Below, piece after piece: positions 47,955 to 56,108 of a stretch of DNA of 63,043 nt (the stretch's first letter is position 1; the number at the start of each line of letters is the position of its first letter). This stretch comes from an uncultured Collinsella sp. (GTDB taxonomy: Bacteria > Actinomycetota > Coriobacteriia > Coriobacteriales > Coriobacteriaceae), in NCBI GenBank assembly GCA_900546115.1, contig URBQ01000011.1:1-63043 (forward strand), in the 5' to 3' direction. Under the pieces are notes generated by a model. It was not told where the DNA came from, did not search any database, and saw nothing but the letters and a program-made list of their open reading frames with translations. The translations under genes were made by a program, and so were the position numbers.

Positions 47955-48656
47955 ATGAACGGTTCTGTTAAACGTGTCATTTTGGGCGAGGCAATCGTCT
48001 TGGTGGCGTGGCTTGTAATCATGTTTGTCTGCAAAAACGCGCTGATGAACCCTATCGTCTTTGCTATGTCGCTTGGCTTTGGGGTTTTGGCTTTTGCGGC
48101 GGCTTCGATTTCGGCTGCCATGTCCGATAAGCAGTCCACGGTCAAAAGCACGACCGAAATCCATTATTTGCCGGTCGCATCCAGCTGTGCCTACTTTGTC
48201 GTTGCCCTTCTGGCCAACACGTACTTTGTGTTTGCGGCATATGGGTGGGGCGGCAGCACGATTCCAGTCGTCGTAAACGTTGTCCTTCTTGCTGTGCTTG
48301 TCCTTGTGCAGATGGGTCTAGGCTTCAATGGCCGCCAGGTTGACCAAAAGGTTGCTGCCGTGGCCGCAAAGACGGTTCAAACGGCGCAGTTCGGATCGTA
48401 TGTGGGACAGCTCCTCGCCGTGGCGCAGGACGCTCAGGTCAAAGCCGAACTCAAAGCGCTTAAGGATGACATCTCCTTTAGTTCCAACATGTCGCAACCC
48501 CATGTTCAAGAGATCGAGCGACAGTTCTCCGCCGCGCTTGAGGCGGTCTCGAATTCCATGAGTGCCGATGAGCCGGCAGATGTTACGGTTGGCCTTGTCC
48601 ATGATGCGCGCAATATCTGGAAAAAGCGCAATGCGGCGCTGACCGCTGTCAAATAA
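47955..48656 (+). CDS. Membrane protein of the SPFH operon
   Basis: A 233-residue protein with four hydrophobic segments (VILGEAIVLVAWLVIMFVC, PIVFAMSLGFGVLAFAAASI, YLPVASSCAYFVVALLANTY, VVVNVVLLAVLVLVQMGLGF) and a cytoplasmic helical tail of ~110 residues (KAELKALKDDISFSSNMSQP). ATG follows AAGGAGAAACAAAG, 12 bases after the SPFH stop. I do not recognise the family. By position it resembles the membrane partner that works with YdjI-like proteins; that is an inference. Confidence 0.7.
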   Translation: MNGSVKRVILGEAIVLVAWLVIMFVCKNALMNPIVFAMSLGFGVLAFAAASISAAMSDKQSTVKSTTEIHYLPVASSCAYFVVALLANTYFVFAAYGWGGSTIPVVVNVVLLAVLVLVQMGLGFNGRQVDQKVAAVAAKTVQTAQFGSYVGQLLAVAQDAQVKAELKALKDDISFSSNMSQPHVQEIERQFSAALEAVSNSMSADEPADVTVGLVHDARNIWKKRNAALTAVK

Positions 48657-48710
48657 GGGCTCGCGCTGCTTTTTGCCAGGGCACTTTGATGGTTGAAGTG
48701 GGGGAAGCTA

Positions 48711-49517
48711 TTGGAAATCAACGGAATAACTTGTGAGGGCTGCGGCAGCACCGATGTCGAGTTTGACCCCGCAACTCGAAAGGTTCATTGCAACCAGTGC
48801 GGTCGCGAGATGTACTATTCGCGGGCGCGTCTGGGGGCTACGGGCAAAATCGCGTTTGCCAAGGACAATGCCATCAAGTTTTTTAAGGGTGGCAACTTCC
48901 CGGAGGCCCGCAAATTTGCCGCGGACGTGCTCAATATGATGCAAGACAACGCGGCGGCACAGTTTATGGTTGCGTACTGCGATGAGTTTTGCGAAGGTCT
49001 TTCGGGTTCGATGACGGTTTTCTTTAAAAGGGCCGAAGATATCCCTCTCGAATATGACGAAGTGCGTGACTTGATCGACTTGTTTGAGTCGACGCTCTAC
49101 AACATGCGTGACTTTGAGGTTCAGATGGTATCGCTCGTGGTCGCCAATATGCAGAGCATGGAGGATCGGTCTCGGCTTGAGAGCTTTATCGATGCTGTGT
49201 GCCCGTTCTGCATAGCGCGGTATGCTTCGGAAGACTTTATGACCGCAGAGCGGGAGAGCTTCTATCAAGATATCGCCGCCAACTGCAACATACCCAAAAC
49301 GTGTCTCGCACTACTCAAGGGCATTAGAGAGAACCCCGGGTCCCCCTATAAAACTGGTTCGTTTGCGTTACGAAGAAGGACCTCGTACTTTCTCGAACAC
49401 TATGTGGAGCCCGTCGGGCGCATCGTCAATTCGATGAAGGCAAGCCAATACAAACAGAAGTTTCTTGTGGCCTATCAGCAGGTGTCCGAGCAATACCGAA
49501 GCATGGCCTCTCAATAA
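48711..49517 (+). CDS. Zinc-ribbon alpha-helical protein of the SPFH operon
   Basis: A 268-residue soluble protein. It begins with a TFIIB/rubredoxin-like zinc ribbon (ITCEGCGSTDVEF, then VHCNQCGREMYY), followed by an all-helical region that looks TPR-like (KFFKGGNFPEARKFAADVLN). CPFCIARY in the middle adds two further cysteines. Start: a TTG behind GGGGGAAG at 48711; another in-frame TTG lies at 48693. I see no ATG start that fits. The role is unknown; an adaptor binding the SPFH or membrane protein is plausible. Confidence 0.65.
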   Translation: MEINGITCEGCGSTDVEFDPATRKVHCNQCGREMYYSRARLGATGKIAFAKDNAIKFFKGGNFPEARKFAADVLNMMQDNAAAQFMVAYCDEFCEGLSGSMTVFFKRAEDIPLEYDEVRDLIDLFESTLYNMRDFEVQMVSLVVANMQSMEDRSRLESFIDAVCPFCIARYASEDFMTAERESFYQDIAANCNIPKTCLALLKGIRENPGSPYKTGSFALRRRTSYFLEHYVEPVGRIVNSMKASQYKQKFLVAYQQVSEQYRSMASQ

Positions 49518-49589
49518 AGCGGATGGCGGGTGCTTACTCGCTTAAAGCTATTGGATGATCTAAACAGTTCAAACTGAAAGGTGGTACAG

Positions 49590-51245
49590 ATGAGTGATTC
49601 GGGATTAGATACTGCCCTTATCGAGCGCAGGATCGCCGCTATTGGAACAAAAGTTGACCAGATGACCACGAAGGTCGACAAGGTCGAATCCCAAATGGAG
49701 GAAGTGCGGAAGGACCTTAAAAAGCTCCGAAAGGACTTTCTCGAGATGATGCTCGAACAACGTCGTACCGCCGCGCTTGAGCAGGCGACTACGGAGCTCG
49801 TGAGCGTCCGGCAGGAGATGGACAAGAAGTTCGGCAACTACTCGGTGGTTCGAAACACCATGGTCGGTATTCTCCAGGCAACCGATGCAGCGCTCGTGCG
49901 CAAGGCGACGATTTCGACGGTCTCCGAGGAGTTAATGATTTCTACCCCGGACTACTGGCTGGCGCCTGTCCTGGTTGCCCTTGCGGCATGGATCAACAAT
50001 AACCGAGATCTTGCGGAGCGCGCAATACGTGAGGCTGTCAAACGTGACAACGAGCACACGTCGCTTGCGATGGCTCTGATCTGCAGACGTAATAACCGCA
50101 CGGCTACGTGCTACGAATGGCTAGCACGCTACTTCTCGACGCAAAACGCCGCCCGCATCGATGCCGATGCGATGGTCTACATCGATGCTTATATCAACGG
50201 CATCTTCGGAACCGACGAAAAGCACCTGTGCGACGACTATATGGCGGGCTGGATCGAGCAGATTAGAAATCAGAGCCCTGAGTTCGAGAATGAGCAGTCA
50301 GAGTCATGGGCGGAGTACTTTACCGGCTACGAGGAGGATATGAGCTCGAGATATCCGGCACTCAAGGTGGTGGTCAAGGAGTTTGACTACATCAATAAGT
50401 ATCTCGGAAAAGTCGAGGCAATCGAGAGCATCTCCAATGACTTCGCCGACCTCAAGGCTTCTGATGTTGACGAGAGGACGCTTGCCGAGCAGGTTGACAG
50501 GCATCTGATGGAGCTCGTTAACTCCGATGACTCCAAGGAGCGAAATTTGCGCCGCCAGGAGGAGTATCTTCTTGCGGTCAAGGCGTTTGGCGGAGACGTG
50601 GAGCGCGCCCGAGAGCTCGTCAATCGTCGCCGTGATGAGAAGCGTCAGCAGACGATGAATATCATCGACCAGATGACACGCTCGATGCGCGACCAGAGTG
50701 CGTCTGTGGATGTGCATAAGAAGAAGACCGCGATTCAGTTTTTGGGCTCCTATATCAACGGTGGTTTCAACCGGTATCGCAAGAGCGATATCCCCGAATT
50801 TCCGCAGGCGATCACCCTTGACTTCGACGGATGGACAAGCAGGGCGGTTACCGGCGATGAGGGTAATGCGCTGCGCGGCGATTATGTTCGCTATGTCGGT
50901 GAAGAGAAGAAAAAGGAGCTCGCTGAGCTTGATGTCAAGGTTGCGAAGGGCAACAAGAGCCACAAGATAGCGGCCGTTGTCCTCGCTGTTTTGGGAGTAG
51001 CTCTCTTTGCATTTGTAAACCAGGTTATTGGCATTCTGCTTCTTGCGGGGGCTGGCTATTGTCTAGTAAAGACGGGCCTCTCGAGCAAGCAGCGCGCTGC
51101 GGAGGCAGAAGAGATTGAGGCCAAATACTCCAAACGCATCCAGGAAGGCTGTTCCGAGATCGATCTGGCGCTTAATCAGTGGAAGAGCGCGAAGGAAGCG
51201 GCGGCCGAGCGCAGCGACCTGCTTAAGCTCGATAAGGTTGCCTAG
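49590..51245 (+). CDS. Coiled-coil protein with C-terminal membrane hairpin, SPFH operon
   Basis: A 551-residue protein. Residues ~10-85 are a heptad-patterned coiled coil (VDQMTTKVDKVESQMEEVRK). A long helical region without recognised motifs follows, then two closely spaced hydrophobic segments near 455-490 (IAAVVLAVLGVALFAFVNQV, IGILLLAGAGYCLVK) and a charged tail. ATG follows GAAAGGTGGTACAG. The closely packed operon position suggests a membrane-bound scaffold that works with the SPFH protein. Confidence 0.68.
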   Translation: MSDSGLDTALIERRIAAIGTKVDQMTTKVDKVESQMEEVRKDLKKLRKDFLEMMLEQRRTAALEQATTELVSVRQEMDKKFGNYSVVRNTMVGILQATDAALVRKATISTVSEELMISTPDYWLAPVLVALAAWINNNRDLAERAIREAVKRDNEHTSLAMALICRRNNRTATCYEWLARYFSTQNAARIDADAMVYIDAYINGIFGTDEKHLCDDYMAGWIEQIRNQSPEFENEQSESWAEYFTGYEEDMSSRYPALKVVVKEFDYINKYLGKVEAIESISNDFADLKASDVDERTLAEQVDRHLMELVNSDDSKERNLRRQEEYLLAVKAFGGDVERARELVNRRRDEKRQQTMNIIDQMTRSMRDQSASVDVHKKKTAIQFLGSYINGGFNRYRKSDIPEFPQAITLDFDGWTSRAVTGDEGNALRGDYVRYVGEEKKKELAELDVKVAKGNKSHKIAAVVLAVLGVALFAFVNQVIGILLLAGAGYCLVKTGLSSKQRAAEAEEIEAKYSKRIQEGCSEIDLALNQWKSAKEAAAERSDLLKLDKVA

Positions 51246-51286
51246 CCGATAGGATTGACTCGATAACCATGAATGGAGTGAAATAG

Positions 51287-51478
51287 ATGACTGATGAAGT
51301 GACTGATTTCGACCATAACGATGCTGCGATGCAGGACTTCGATGCATTGAGCGAGCTCGATAGTCTGTTTGAAGAGGACGAGCGATTGAAGCAAGCTGAG
51401 AACAATGTTTTGACTCAAAATCTCTCAGGCTTTGCAAACTGCTTTCCCGATTGGGATTTGCATCCGCCGGTAGCGTAG
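51287..51478 (+). CDS. Small acidic protein closing the SPFH operon
   Basis: A 63-residue, highly acidic protein (FDALSELDSLFEEDERLKQA) with no membrane segment. ATG follows AATGGAGTGAAATAG, and it starts 41 bases after the coiled-coil gene. A terminator follows 50 bases later. I do not recognise it. A small regulator or partner of the operon proteins is possible. Confidence 0.6.
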   Translation: MTDEVTDFDHNDAAMQDFDALSELDSLFEEDERLKQAENNVLTQNLSGFANCFPDWDLHPPVA

Positions 51479-51528
51479 AAAAGCGCTTGAAACACAAGCT
51501 GCGATCATTTGGAAACATCGATGTTTCT

Positions 51529-51568
51529 GCGGGCTAGAAGCCATGGGGCTTTTGGCCCGCTGTCTTTC
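51529..51568 (+). terminator. Terminator of the SPFH operon
   Basis: GCGGGC and GCCCGC enclose a nested AAGCC/GGCTT stem, followed by TGTCTTTC. A perfect palindrome GAAACATCGATGTTTC (51512-51527) lies just before it. Confidence 0.7.
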
Positions 51569-51679
51569 ATATGCCGGTCGGCGGCATAGGGCATCAACCG
51601 TATTCTAGGTTCTTGGACGCCAGGCCGACTCGCTTCGGATCGGGCGCTACACCAACTTTCTCGAGACTACCAATCTGAC

Positions 51680-51712
51680 AGGGCCTCGTCCGCGTGTGGA
51701 CGGGGCCCTTTT
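51680..51712 (+). terminator. Second terminator before the toxin-antitoxin genes
   Basis: AGGGCCTCGTCC and GGACGGGGCCCTT form a stable stem followed by TTTTG. It lies 110 bases after the previous terminator with no gene between, so it may end a short non-coding transcript. Confidence 0.75.
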
Positions 51713-51745
51713 GCGTGGCCTTTTATGTCTGCTATACTGCTAGCA
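51711..51745 (+). promoter_or_regulatory. Promoter and dyad of the toxin-antitoxin operon
   Basis: TTGCGT (51711-51716) and TATACT (51733-51738) are 16 bases apart. TGCTA (51730-51734) and TAGCA (51741-51745) form an inverted repeat over the -10 box, a natural site for repression by the antitoxin. Confidence 0.5.
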
Positions 51746-51762
51746 CGTAGGAAGGAGCCGCT

Positions 51763-52107
51763 ATGGGAACGGCAATGGTGCAGCTCAACACACGAATCGA
51801 TCCTATGCTCAAGGCTGGTGGCGATGCGGTCCTGACTCGCAATGGATTGGGGCCGAGTGATGCCATTCGCGCGCTGTGGGTCTATCTTGTCGAGCATCAA
51901 ACGTTGCCGGGATTTATGGTGGCGGATAAGCGCGAGGCGCCCCGTGCGGAGAGCCTGGCCGAGCAGGGGTGTGGCCTAGCTTTTTCCTCGTTGGGGCTAA
52001 GCGCTTCGGATTTTGCGCCAGCTGAATCGTCTGCGGAAGACTGGGATGCCGTACGCGATGATATGTATGACGCGATGATTGCCGACATGGAGGCGAATTG
52101 CCGATGA
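51763..52107 (+). CDS. RelB/DinJ-type antitoxin
   Basis: A 114-residue protein with an N-terminal ribbon-helix-helix fold: VQLNTRIDPMLKAGGDAVL and GLGPSDAIRALWVYLVEHQ, as in RelB/DinJ antitoxins that repress their own promoter. The C-terminal part (DFAPAESSAEDWDAVRDDMY) is acidic and should cover the toxin. ATG follows GGAAGGAG. The stop overlaps the toxin start as ATGA. Confidence 0.8.
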   Translation: MGTAMVQLNTRIDPMLKAGGDAVLTRNGLGPSDAIRALWVYLVEHQTLPGFMVADKREAPRAESLAEQGCGLAFSSLGLSASDFAPAESSAEDWDAVRDDMYDAMIADMEANCR

Positions 52108-52571
52108 TCGAGGCAAAGCACCTGCTTGTGGATACGAATGTGTGGCTTGATTATTACCTGCAAGAGGGGGCATTCCACGAAGCGAAGCGCCTGGTGGAGC
52201 TTGCCGAGGCGGGAAAGATTGACCTTCTGTACGCGCTGACGACGGCAAAGGATGTGTTCTACATTTTGCCTCGGCGCCTAGCCCGGCGGAATGCGAATGG
52301 GATTAACGTGTCGTTTGCCTCGGCGTCGTGGGCCTGCATTGAGCACATGATGCAGGTGGCGACGGCCTCTCCGCTTTCGTTGGCAGAGTGCGAAATGGCG
52401 CGCATGCTTGGCAAGCGCATGCCGGATCTTGAAGACAACCTCATCATCGCTTCGGGCGAGACGGCAGATGTTGACTACTTAGTCACGAGTGACCGACGCA
52501 TGCTGGAGGCAATGCCCGAGGTTTGCCTGACGCCCGTGCGTGCACTCGAGATGATCGAGATCCTCGACTAA
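52104..52571 (+). CDS. PIN-domain toxin (VapC-like)
   Basis: A 155-residue PIN-fold ribonuclease. The acidic residues are in place: LLVDTNVWLDYY at the N-terminus, Glu in the centre, and DLEDNLIIASGETADVDYLV followed by TSDRRML. Such toxins cleave tRNA or rRNA when freed from the antitoxin. Its start overlaps the antitoxin stop by four bases, which ties their translation. PIN toxins usually pair with VapB antitoxins, so a RelB/DinJ-type partner is less common. Confidence 0.82.
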   Translation: MIEAKHLLVDTNVWLDYYLQEGAFHEAKRLVELAEAGKIDLLYALTTAKDVFYILPRRLARRNANGINVSFASASWACIEHMMQVATASPLSLAECEMARMLGKRMPDLEDNLIIASGETADVDYLVTSDRRMLEAMPEVCLTPVRALEMIEILD

Positions 52572-52636
52572 CCTTGTCTGTCTGGTTTCGCTATCATATG
52601 GGGCAATGTGAACCCCATGCAACTTTGGAGGACGGT

Positions 52637-53104
52637 ATGGCGGATAACGCCGAGGCGCTTTTCTCGCCTGAGCTGGTGTTTTTTGATTGGGAGTGTGCGA
52701 CACCGGATGAGGTGTTTGCACGGCTTGAGGGAGAGCTTGCTTCGCGTGGTTACATTGCCGACGGCTGGCTCGACGCCGTCCGCACGCGCGAGGACGCCTA
52801 TCCCACGGGTCTCGCTATGCCGGCGGCAAACATCGCTATTCCGCATACCGATCCGGGATTTGTGGCCAAGCCCTATATCGCGGTGGTAAAGCCCGCTGCA
52901 CCTGTGACGTTCAACGCGATGGCGGGTATGGGCGCCCCGGTGCCGGCGCAGATCGTCATCAACCTGGGCATTGCCGAGCCGGGCGGCCAGGTCGAGGCCC
53001 TGCAAGCGCTTATGAATATCTTTATGGATGCCGACGCTGCAGCCGATGTACTCGGCCAGACCACGCCGCAGGGCATGGTCGACGCCATCCGCCGCCACTT
53101 TTAA
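52637..53104 (+). CDS. PTS sugar transporter subunit IIA (fructose/galactitol family)
   Basis: A 155-residue EIIA of the mannitol/fructose/galactitol type. The phosphate-carrying His lies in ANIAIPHTDPGF, and the surrounding YPTGLAMP and TFNAMAGMGAPVPAQIV fit the family. No IIB, IIC or sugar-catabolic gene adjoins it, so it is an orphan that may serve a distant permease or act in regulation. ATG follows TTTGGAGGACGGT. Confidence 0.82.
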   Translation: MADNAEALFSPELVFFDWECATPDEVFARLEGELASRGYIADGWLDAVRTREDAYPTGLAMPAANIAIPHTDPGFVAKPYIAVVKPAAPVTFNAMAGMGAPVPAQIVINLGIAEPGGQVEALQALMNIFMDADAAADVLGQTTPQGMVDAIRRHF

Positions 53105-53291
53105 GGCCGGCACTTGGGGGCTGTCCCTAACTGTCGGCAGAAAAGGAACGTTCCTAACTGCCAACTGCCAGATCTGTCCCCTTTGCACCAAAATGGTGCA
53201 GATTAACTTGTCCCCCATGTGCCAGGTGTGTCGCGGGGGCCGCGTTGTGACACAATGGCGATTGTTCGATTCGTTATGCGAAAGGCCAACT

Positions 53292-54515
53292 ATGGCAAAT
53301 AAGAAAAAGAACCCCGAGGTCGCGCCGACGCCCGAGCAGCGGTCCCGCGCCGCCTCCAGCTCTCGCAAGAAGCAGCGCAAGACCTATGTGTCCAAGACCG
53401 TCAAGATTGTCCTGGTGGTCATCGGCGTGCTGGCGATGCTGCTCTCCGTCTCGGCCATGGCGTGCTCCGGCCTGATGTCGCAGACCGAAAGCACCAGCTC
53501 GGGCTATAAGCTCACTGGTGGCGTGGCTGCTACCATCAACGGCACCAACCTCACCGAGGACACCGTGACCAAGCAGATCATGAGCATGCGCACGTCCTAC
53601 GGCTACACCAAGGACAAGGACTGGGCACAGTACCTGGTCGACAACGACCTCACGCCCAAGAAGTACCGCAAGCAGCTCATCGACTCTTACACGCAGCAGA
53701 TTCTGCTTCAGCAGGCGCAGAAGGAAAACGGCGTGACGGTGTCGGACGAGGAGGTCGAGAAGGCTTGGAAGGACGCGTGCAAGAGCGCGGGCGGCGCCAA
53801 GACCTTTAAGAAGACGCTTAAGACCTACGGCTATACCGAGGACACCTACAAGGATTCGCTCAAGGAGAGCCTGGCACAGCAGAAGCTCAAGGATGCCGTG
53901 GCACCCACCAGCAAGCCCAAGGACGGCGAGATCGTCGATTACATCAACGAGAACCTGTCCAACTACAACGATGCCCGTCGTTCGTCGAATATCCTGATCA
54001 AGGTCGCTTCCGACGCATCTGACGAGGACAAGGCTGCCGCCAAGGCCAAGGCGCAGGAGTGCCTGGACAAGATTAACTCCGGCGAGCTGAGCTTTGAGGA
54101 CGCCGTGGAAAAGTATTCCGACGATACCGGCTCCAAGGATAAGAAGGGCGATGTGGGTTGGGACAAGCTCACCACCTTCGTCGACAGCTACCAGGCGGCG
54201 CTCGAAGGCCTTAACAAGGGCGACGTGAGCGACGTCGTCGAGTCGACGTATGGTTACCACATCATCAAGTGCACCGACTACTTCCATGTCGATAGCCAGG
54301 TCGATGACATTAAACAGGTGCCCAAGGACATCAAGAAGTATGTATCCAACGTGGTGAAGACGCAGGCAGAGAGCACTGCGTACAGCGAGTGGCTGGAGCA
54401 GTACAAGAAGGACGCCGACATCACCGTTAACCCCATGCCCAAGGACGTGCCGTACAACGTTAGCCTGAAGGGCGTCACCAAGAGTTCGACCGACAATTCG
54501 TCGACGACTGAGTAA
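53292..54515 (+). CDS. Foldase-type peptidyl-prolyl isomerase (PrsA/SurA-like)
   Basis: A 407-residue membrane-anchored chaperone. A basic N-terminus precedes one membrane segment (IVLVVIGVLAMLLSVSAMAC) that may be cleaved or lipidated at the Cys. A SurA_N-like helical region (residues ~75-200) follows, then a parvulin PpiC domain with SSNILIKVASDASDEDK, ELSFEDAVEKYSDD, GDVGWDKLTTFV and YGYHIIKCTDY. It should help secreted proteins fold outside the membrane. ATG follows GCGAAAGGCCAAC. Confidence 0.87.
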   Translation: MANKKKNPEVAPTPEQRSRAASSSRKKQRKTYVSKTVKIVLVVIGVLAMLLSVSAMACSGLMSQTESTSSGYKLTGGVAATINGTNLTEDTVTKQIMSMRTSYGYTKDKDWAQYLVDNDLTPKKYRKQLIDSYTQQILLQQAQKENGVTVSDEEVEKAWKDACKSAGGAKTFKKTLKTYGYTEDTYKDSLKESLAQQKLKDAVAPTSKPKDGEIVDYINENLSNYNDARRSSNILIKVASDASDEDKAAAKAKAQECLDKINSGELSFEDAVEKYSDDTGSKDKKGDVGWDKLTTFVDSYQAALEGLNKGDVSDVVESTYGYHIIKCTDYFHVDSQVDDIKQVPKDIKKYVSNVVKTQAESTAYSEWLEQYKKDADITVNPMPKDVPYNVSLKGVTKSSTDNSSTTE

Positions 54516-54569
54516 TCATGGGGCGGCGCTCGTGTGAGTGTCGCCCGCACTATTGAGGAGGATTTGCAG

Positions 54570-55013
54570 ATGACCAACGAAGAGCTGCAGAAGGAAATGA
54601 TCGCAGCCATGAAGGCTAAGGACAAGGTTCGCCTGTCCATCATTCGCCAGGTCAAGGCCGAGGTGAAGAATATCGAGGTCAACGAGCGCCGCGATGTGAC
54701 CGAGGAAGACGTCAACAGCATGATCAAGCGTCTGATTAAGCAGACGAGCGAGACGCTGGAGATGTCCATCAAGGCCGGCACCGACCAAGAGCGTACCGAC
54801 AACCTGACCGAGCAGGTCAAGATTCTGGAGAGCCTGCTGCCCGCGCAGGTTTCGGGCGAGGAGCTCGAGGCCCTGATCGAGCAGGTTATCGCCGAGCTGG
54901 GTGCCACGTCCAAGAAGCAGATGGGCCAGGTTATGGGAGCACTCGGCAAGGCCACCGGCGGCAACTTCGATAAGCCGGCAGCAGCAAAGATCGTCGGCGC
55001 CAAACTTGCGTAA
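54570..55013 (+). CDS. GatB/YqeY domain-containing protein
   Basis: A 147-residue helical protein of the YqeY family, related to the tail domain of the tRNA amidotransferase GatB. The pattern ELQKEMIAAMKAKDKVRLSI, then IRQVKAEVKNIEVNERRD, and the C-terminal QMGQVMGALGKATGGNFDKP are typical. The biological role is not settled; tRNA binding has been proposed. ATG follows GAGGAGGATTTGCAG. Spacing behind the foldase gene suggests co-transcription. Confidence 0.9.
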   Translation: MTNEELQKEMIAAMKAKDKVRLSIIRQVKAEVKNIEVNERRDVTEEDVNSMIKRLIKQTSETLEMSIKAGTDQERTDNLTEQVKILESLLPAQVSGEELEALIEQVIAELGATSKKQMGQVMGALGKATGGNFDKPAAAKIVGAKLA

Positions 55014-55017
55014 TTTG

Positions 55018-55043
55018 TTACGCGGTTTTACCAAACCGCGTAA
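55018..55043 (+). terminator. Perfect hairpin after the YqeY gene
   Basis: TTACGCGGTTT and AAACCGCGTAA close a TACC loop just after the stop codon. There is no T run, so it may act with the next hairpin. Confidence 0.5.
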
Positions 55044-55057
55044 CGGCTCGACGCTGC

Positions 55058-55156
55058 AAACCCGTACACGCGGCAATCTGACGTTCAATTTCAAGGGCGC
55101 GACCATAAGGTCTGCGCCCTTTCATTTCACGTCACCTTGCTCGCGTGTACGGGTTT
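55058..55156. other. Long-range stem enclosing an inner hairpin
   Basis: AAACCCGTACACGCG (55058-55072) and CGCGTGTACGGGTTT (55142-55156) are perfect 15-base complements. Inside, GGGCGCGACC and GGTCTGCGCCC form a hairpin followed by TTTCATTT (55095-55128) that looks like a terminator. The whole could be a structured RNA or repeat. The rest of the 55014-55368 gap shows only TTGGGGACAGACTT at 55242, a motif also present near 46457. Confidence 0.6.
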
Positions 55157-55368
55157 TCGCTGACTTATGCTCAACAAGGGCGGTTGTATTATTTTCGGGC
55201 CTGATGAAGGGCACCTCCCCTGGCTGGTCGTTGGGTGCTCATTGGGGACAGACTTAAATGAGTGGGTTAAAGGTTGCGGGTTCTTTACGGGGATGTAGTG
55301 TGGGCTGCGGAAACGTGGTTCTTTCCGTACAATAGTTCAACTCGTGTAAACGCAGGGAAGGGACATTC

Positions 55369-56100
55369 ATGGCAGACATGATCGAGATCAAGCATCTCAA
55401 CAAGTACTTTGGCGACCTGCATGTGCTCAAAGATATCAACCTCACCGTTAAGCGCGGCGAGAAACTCGTAATGATCGGGCCTTCCGGCTCGGGTAAGTCG
55501 ACGCTCATCCGTTGCGTCGATTATCTGGAGGAGCCCACGTCGGGCGAGGTTGTCATCGACGGTACGCCGCTTACCAAGAAGAATCACCTGGAGATGGCTC
55601 GCAAGTATAGTTCCATGGTGTTTCAGCAGTTCAACCTGTATCCCAACATGACGGTGCTCGGCAACCTGACGCTCGCGCCCATCAAGTTGCAAAAGAAGAG
55701 CAAGGAGGAGGCGACCGAGATCGCCATCGCCGCGCTCAAGCGCGTCGGGATGGCTCATAAGGCCGGCGAGTATCCGCAGAATCTCTCGGGTGGTCAGCAG
55801 CAGCGCATCGCCATCGCCCGTGCCCTGTGCACCAAGCAGCCCATCATCCTGTTTGACGAGCCGACCTCGGCGCTCGACCCCGAGATGGTCCAGGAGGTTC
55901 TGGACGTTATGATTGAGCTTGCGCAGGAGGATATCACCATGATCTGCGTGACGCACGAGATGGGCTTTGCGCGCCAGGTGGCCGACCGCGTCATCTTTAT
56001 GGAGGACGGCCGCATTCTGGAGGAGGGCACGCCCGAGCACTTCTTCGATAACCCCGAGAACCCGCGCTGCCGCGAGTTCCTGTCCAAGATTCTGCACTAG
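55369..56100 (+). CDS. Polar amino-acid ABC transporter, ATP-binding protein
   Basis: A 243-residue ATPase of the GlnQ type. Walker A GPSGSGKST is at residues ~38-46, followed by the Q-loop FQQFNLYPNMTVLGN, signature LSGGQQQR, Walker B IILFDEPTSALDPE and the switch His in VTHEMGFA. It energises the two permeases encoded downstream. ATG follows GAAGGGACATTC. The substrate-binding protein gene starts eight bases later, so the four genes form one operon. Confidence 0.94.
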   Translation: MADMIEIKHLNKYFGDLHVLKDINLTVKRGEKLVMIGPSGSGKSTLIRCVDYLEEPTSGEVVIDGTPLTKKNHLEMARKYSSMVFQQFNLYPNMTVLGNLTLAPIKLQKKSKEEATEIAIAALKRVGMAHKAGEYPQNLSGGQQQRIAIARALCTKQPIILFDEPTSALDPEMVQEVLDVMIELAQEDITMICVTHEMGFARQVADRVIFMEDGRILEEGTPEHFFDNPENPRCREFLSKILH

Positions 56101-56108
56101 GCGCGGTG

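Noticed and set aside
52637..53104. Complete sugar PTS locus
   Set aside because: Only an EIIA gene is present; neighbours are a toxin-antitoxin pair and a foldase.
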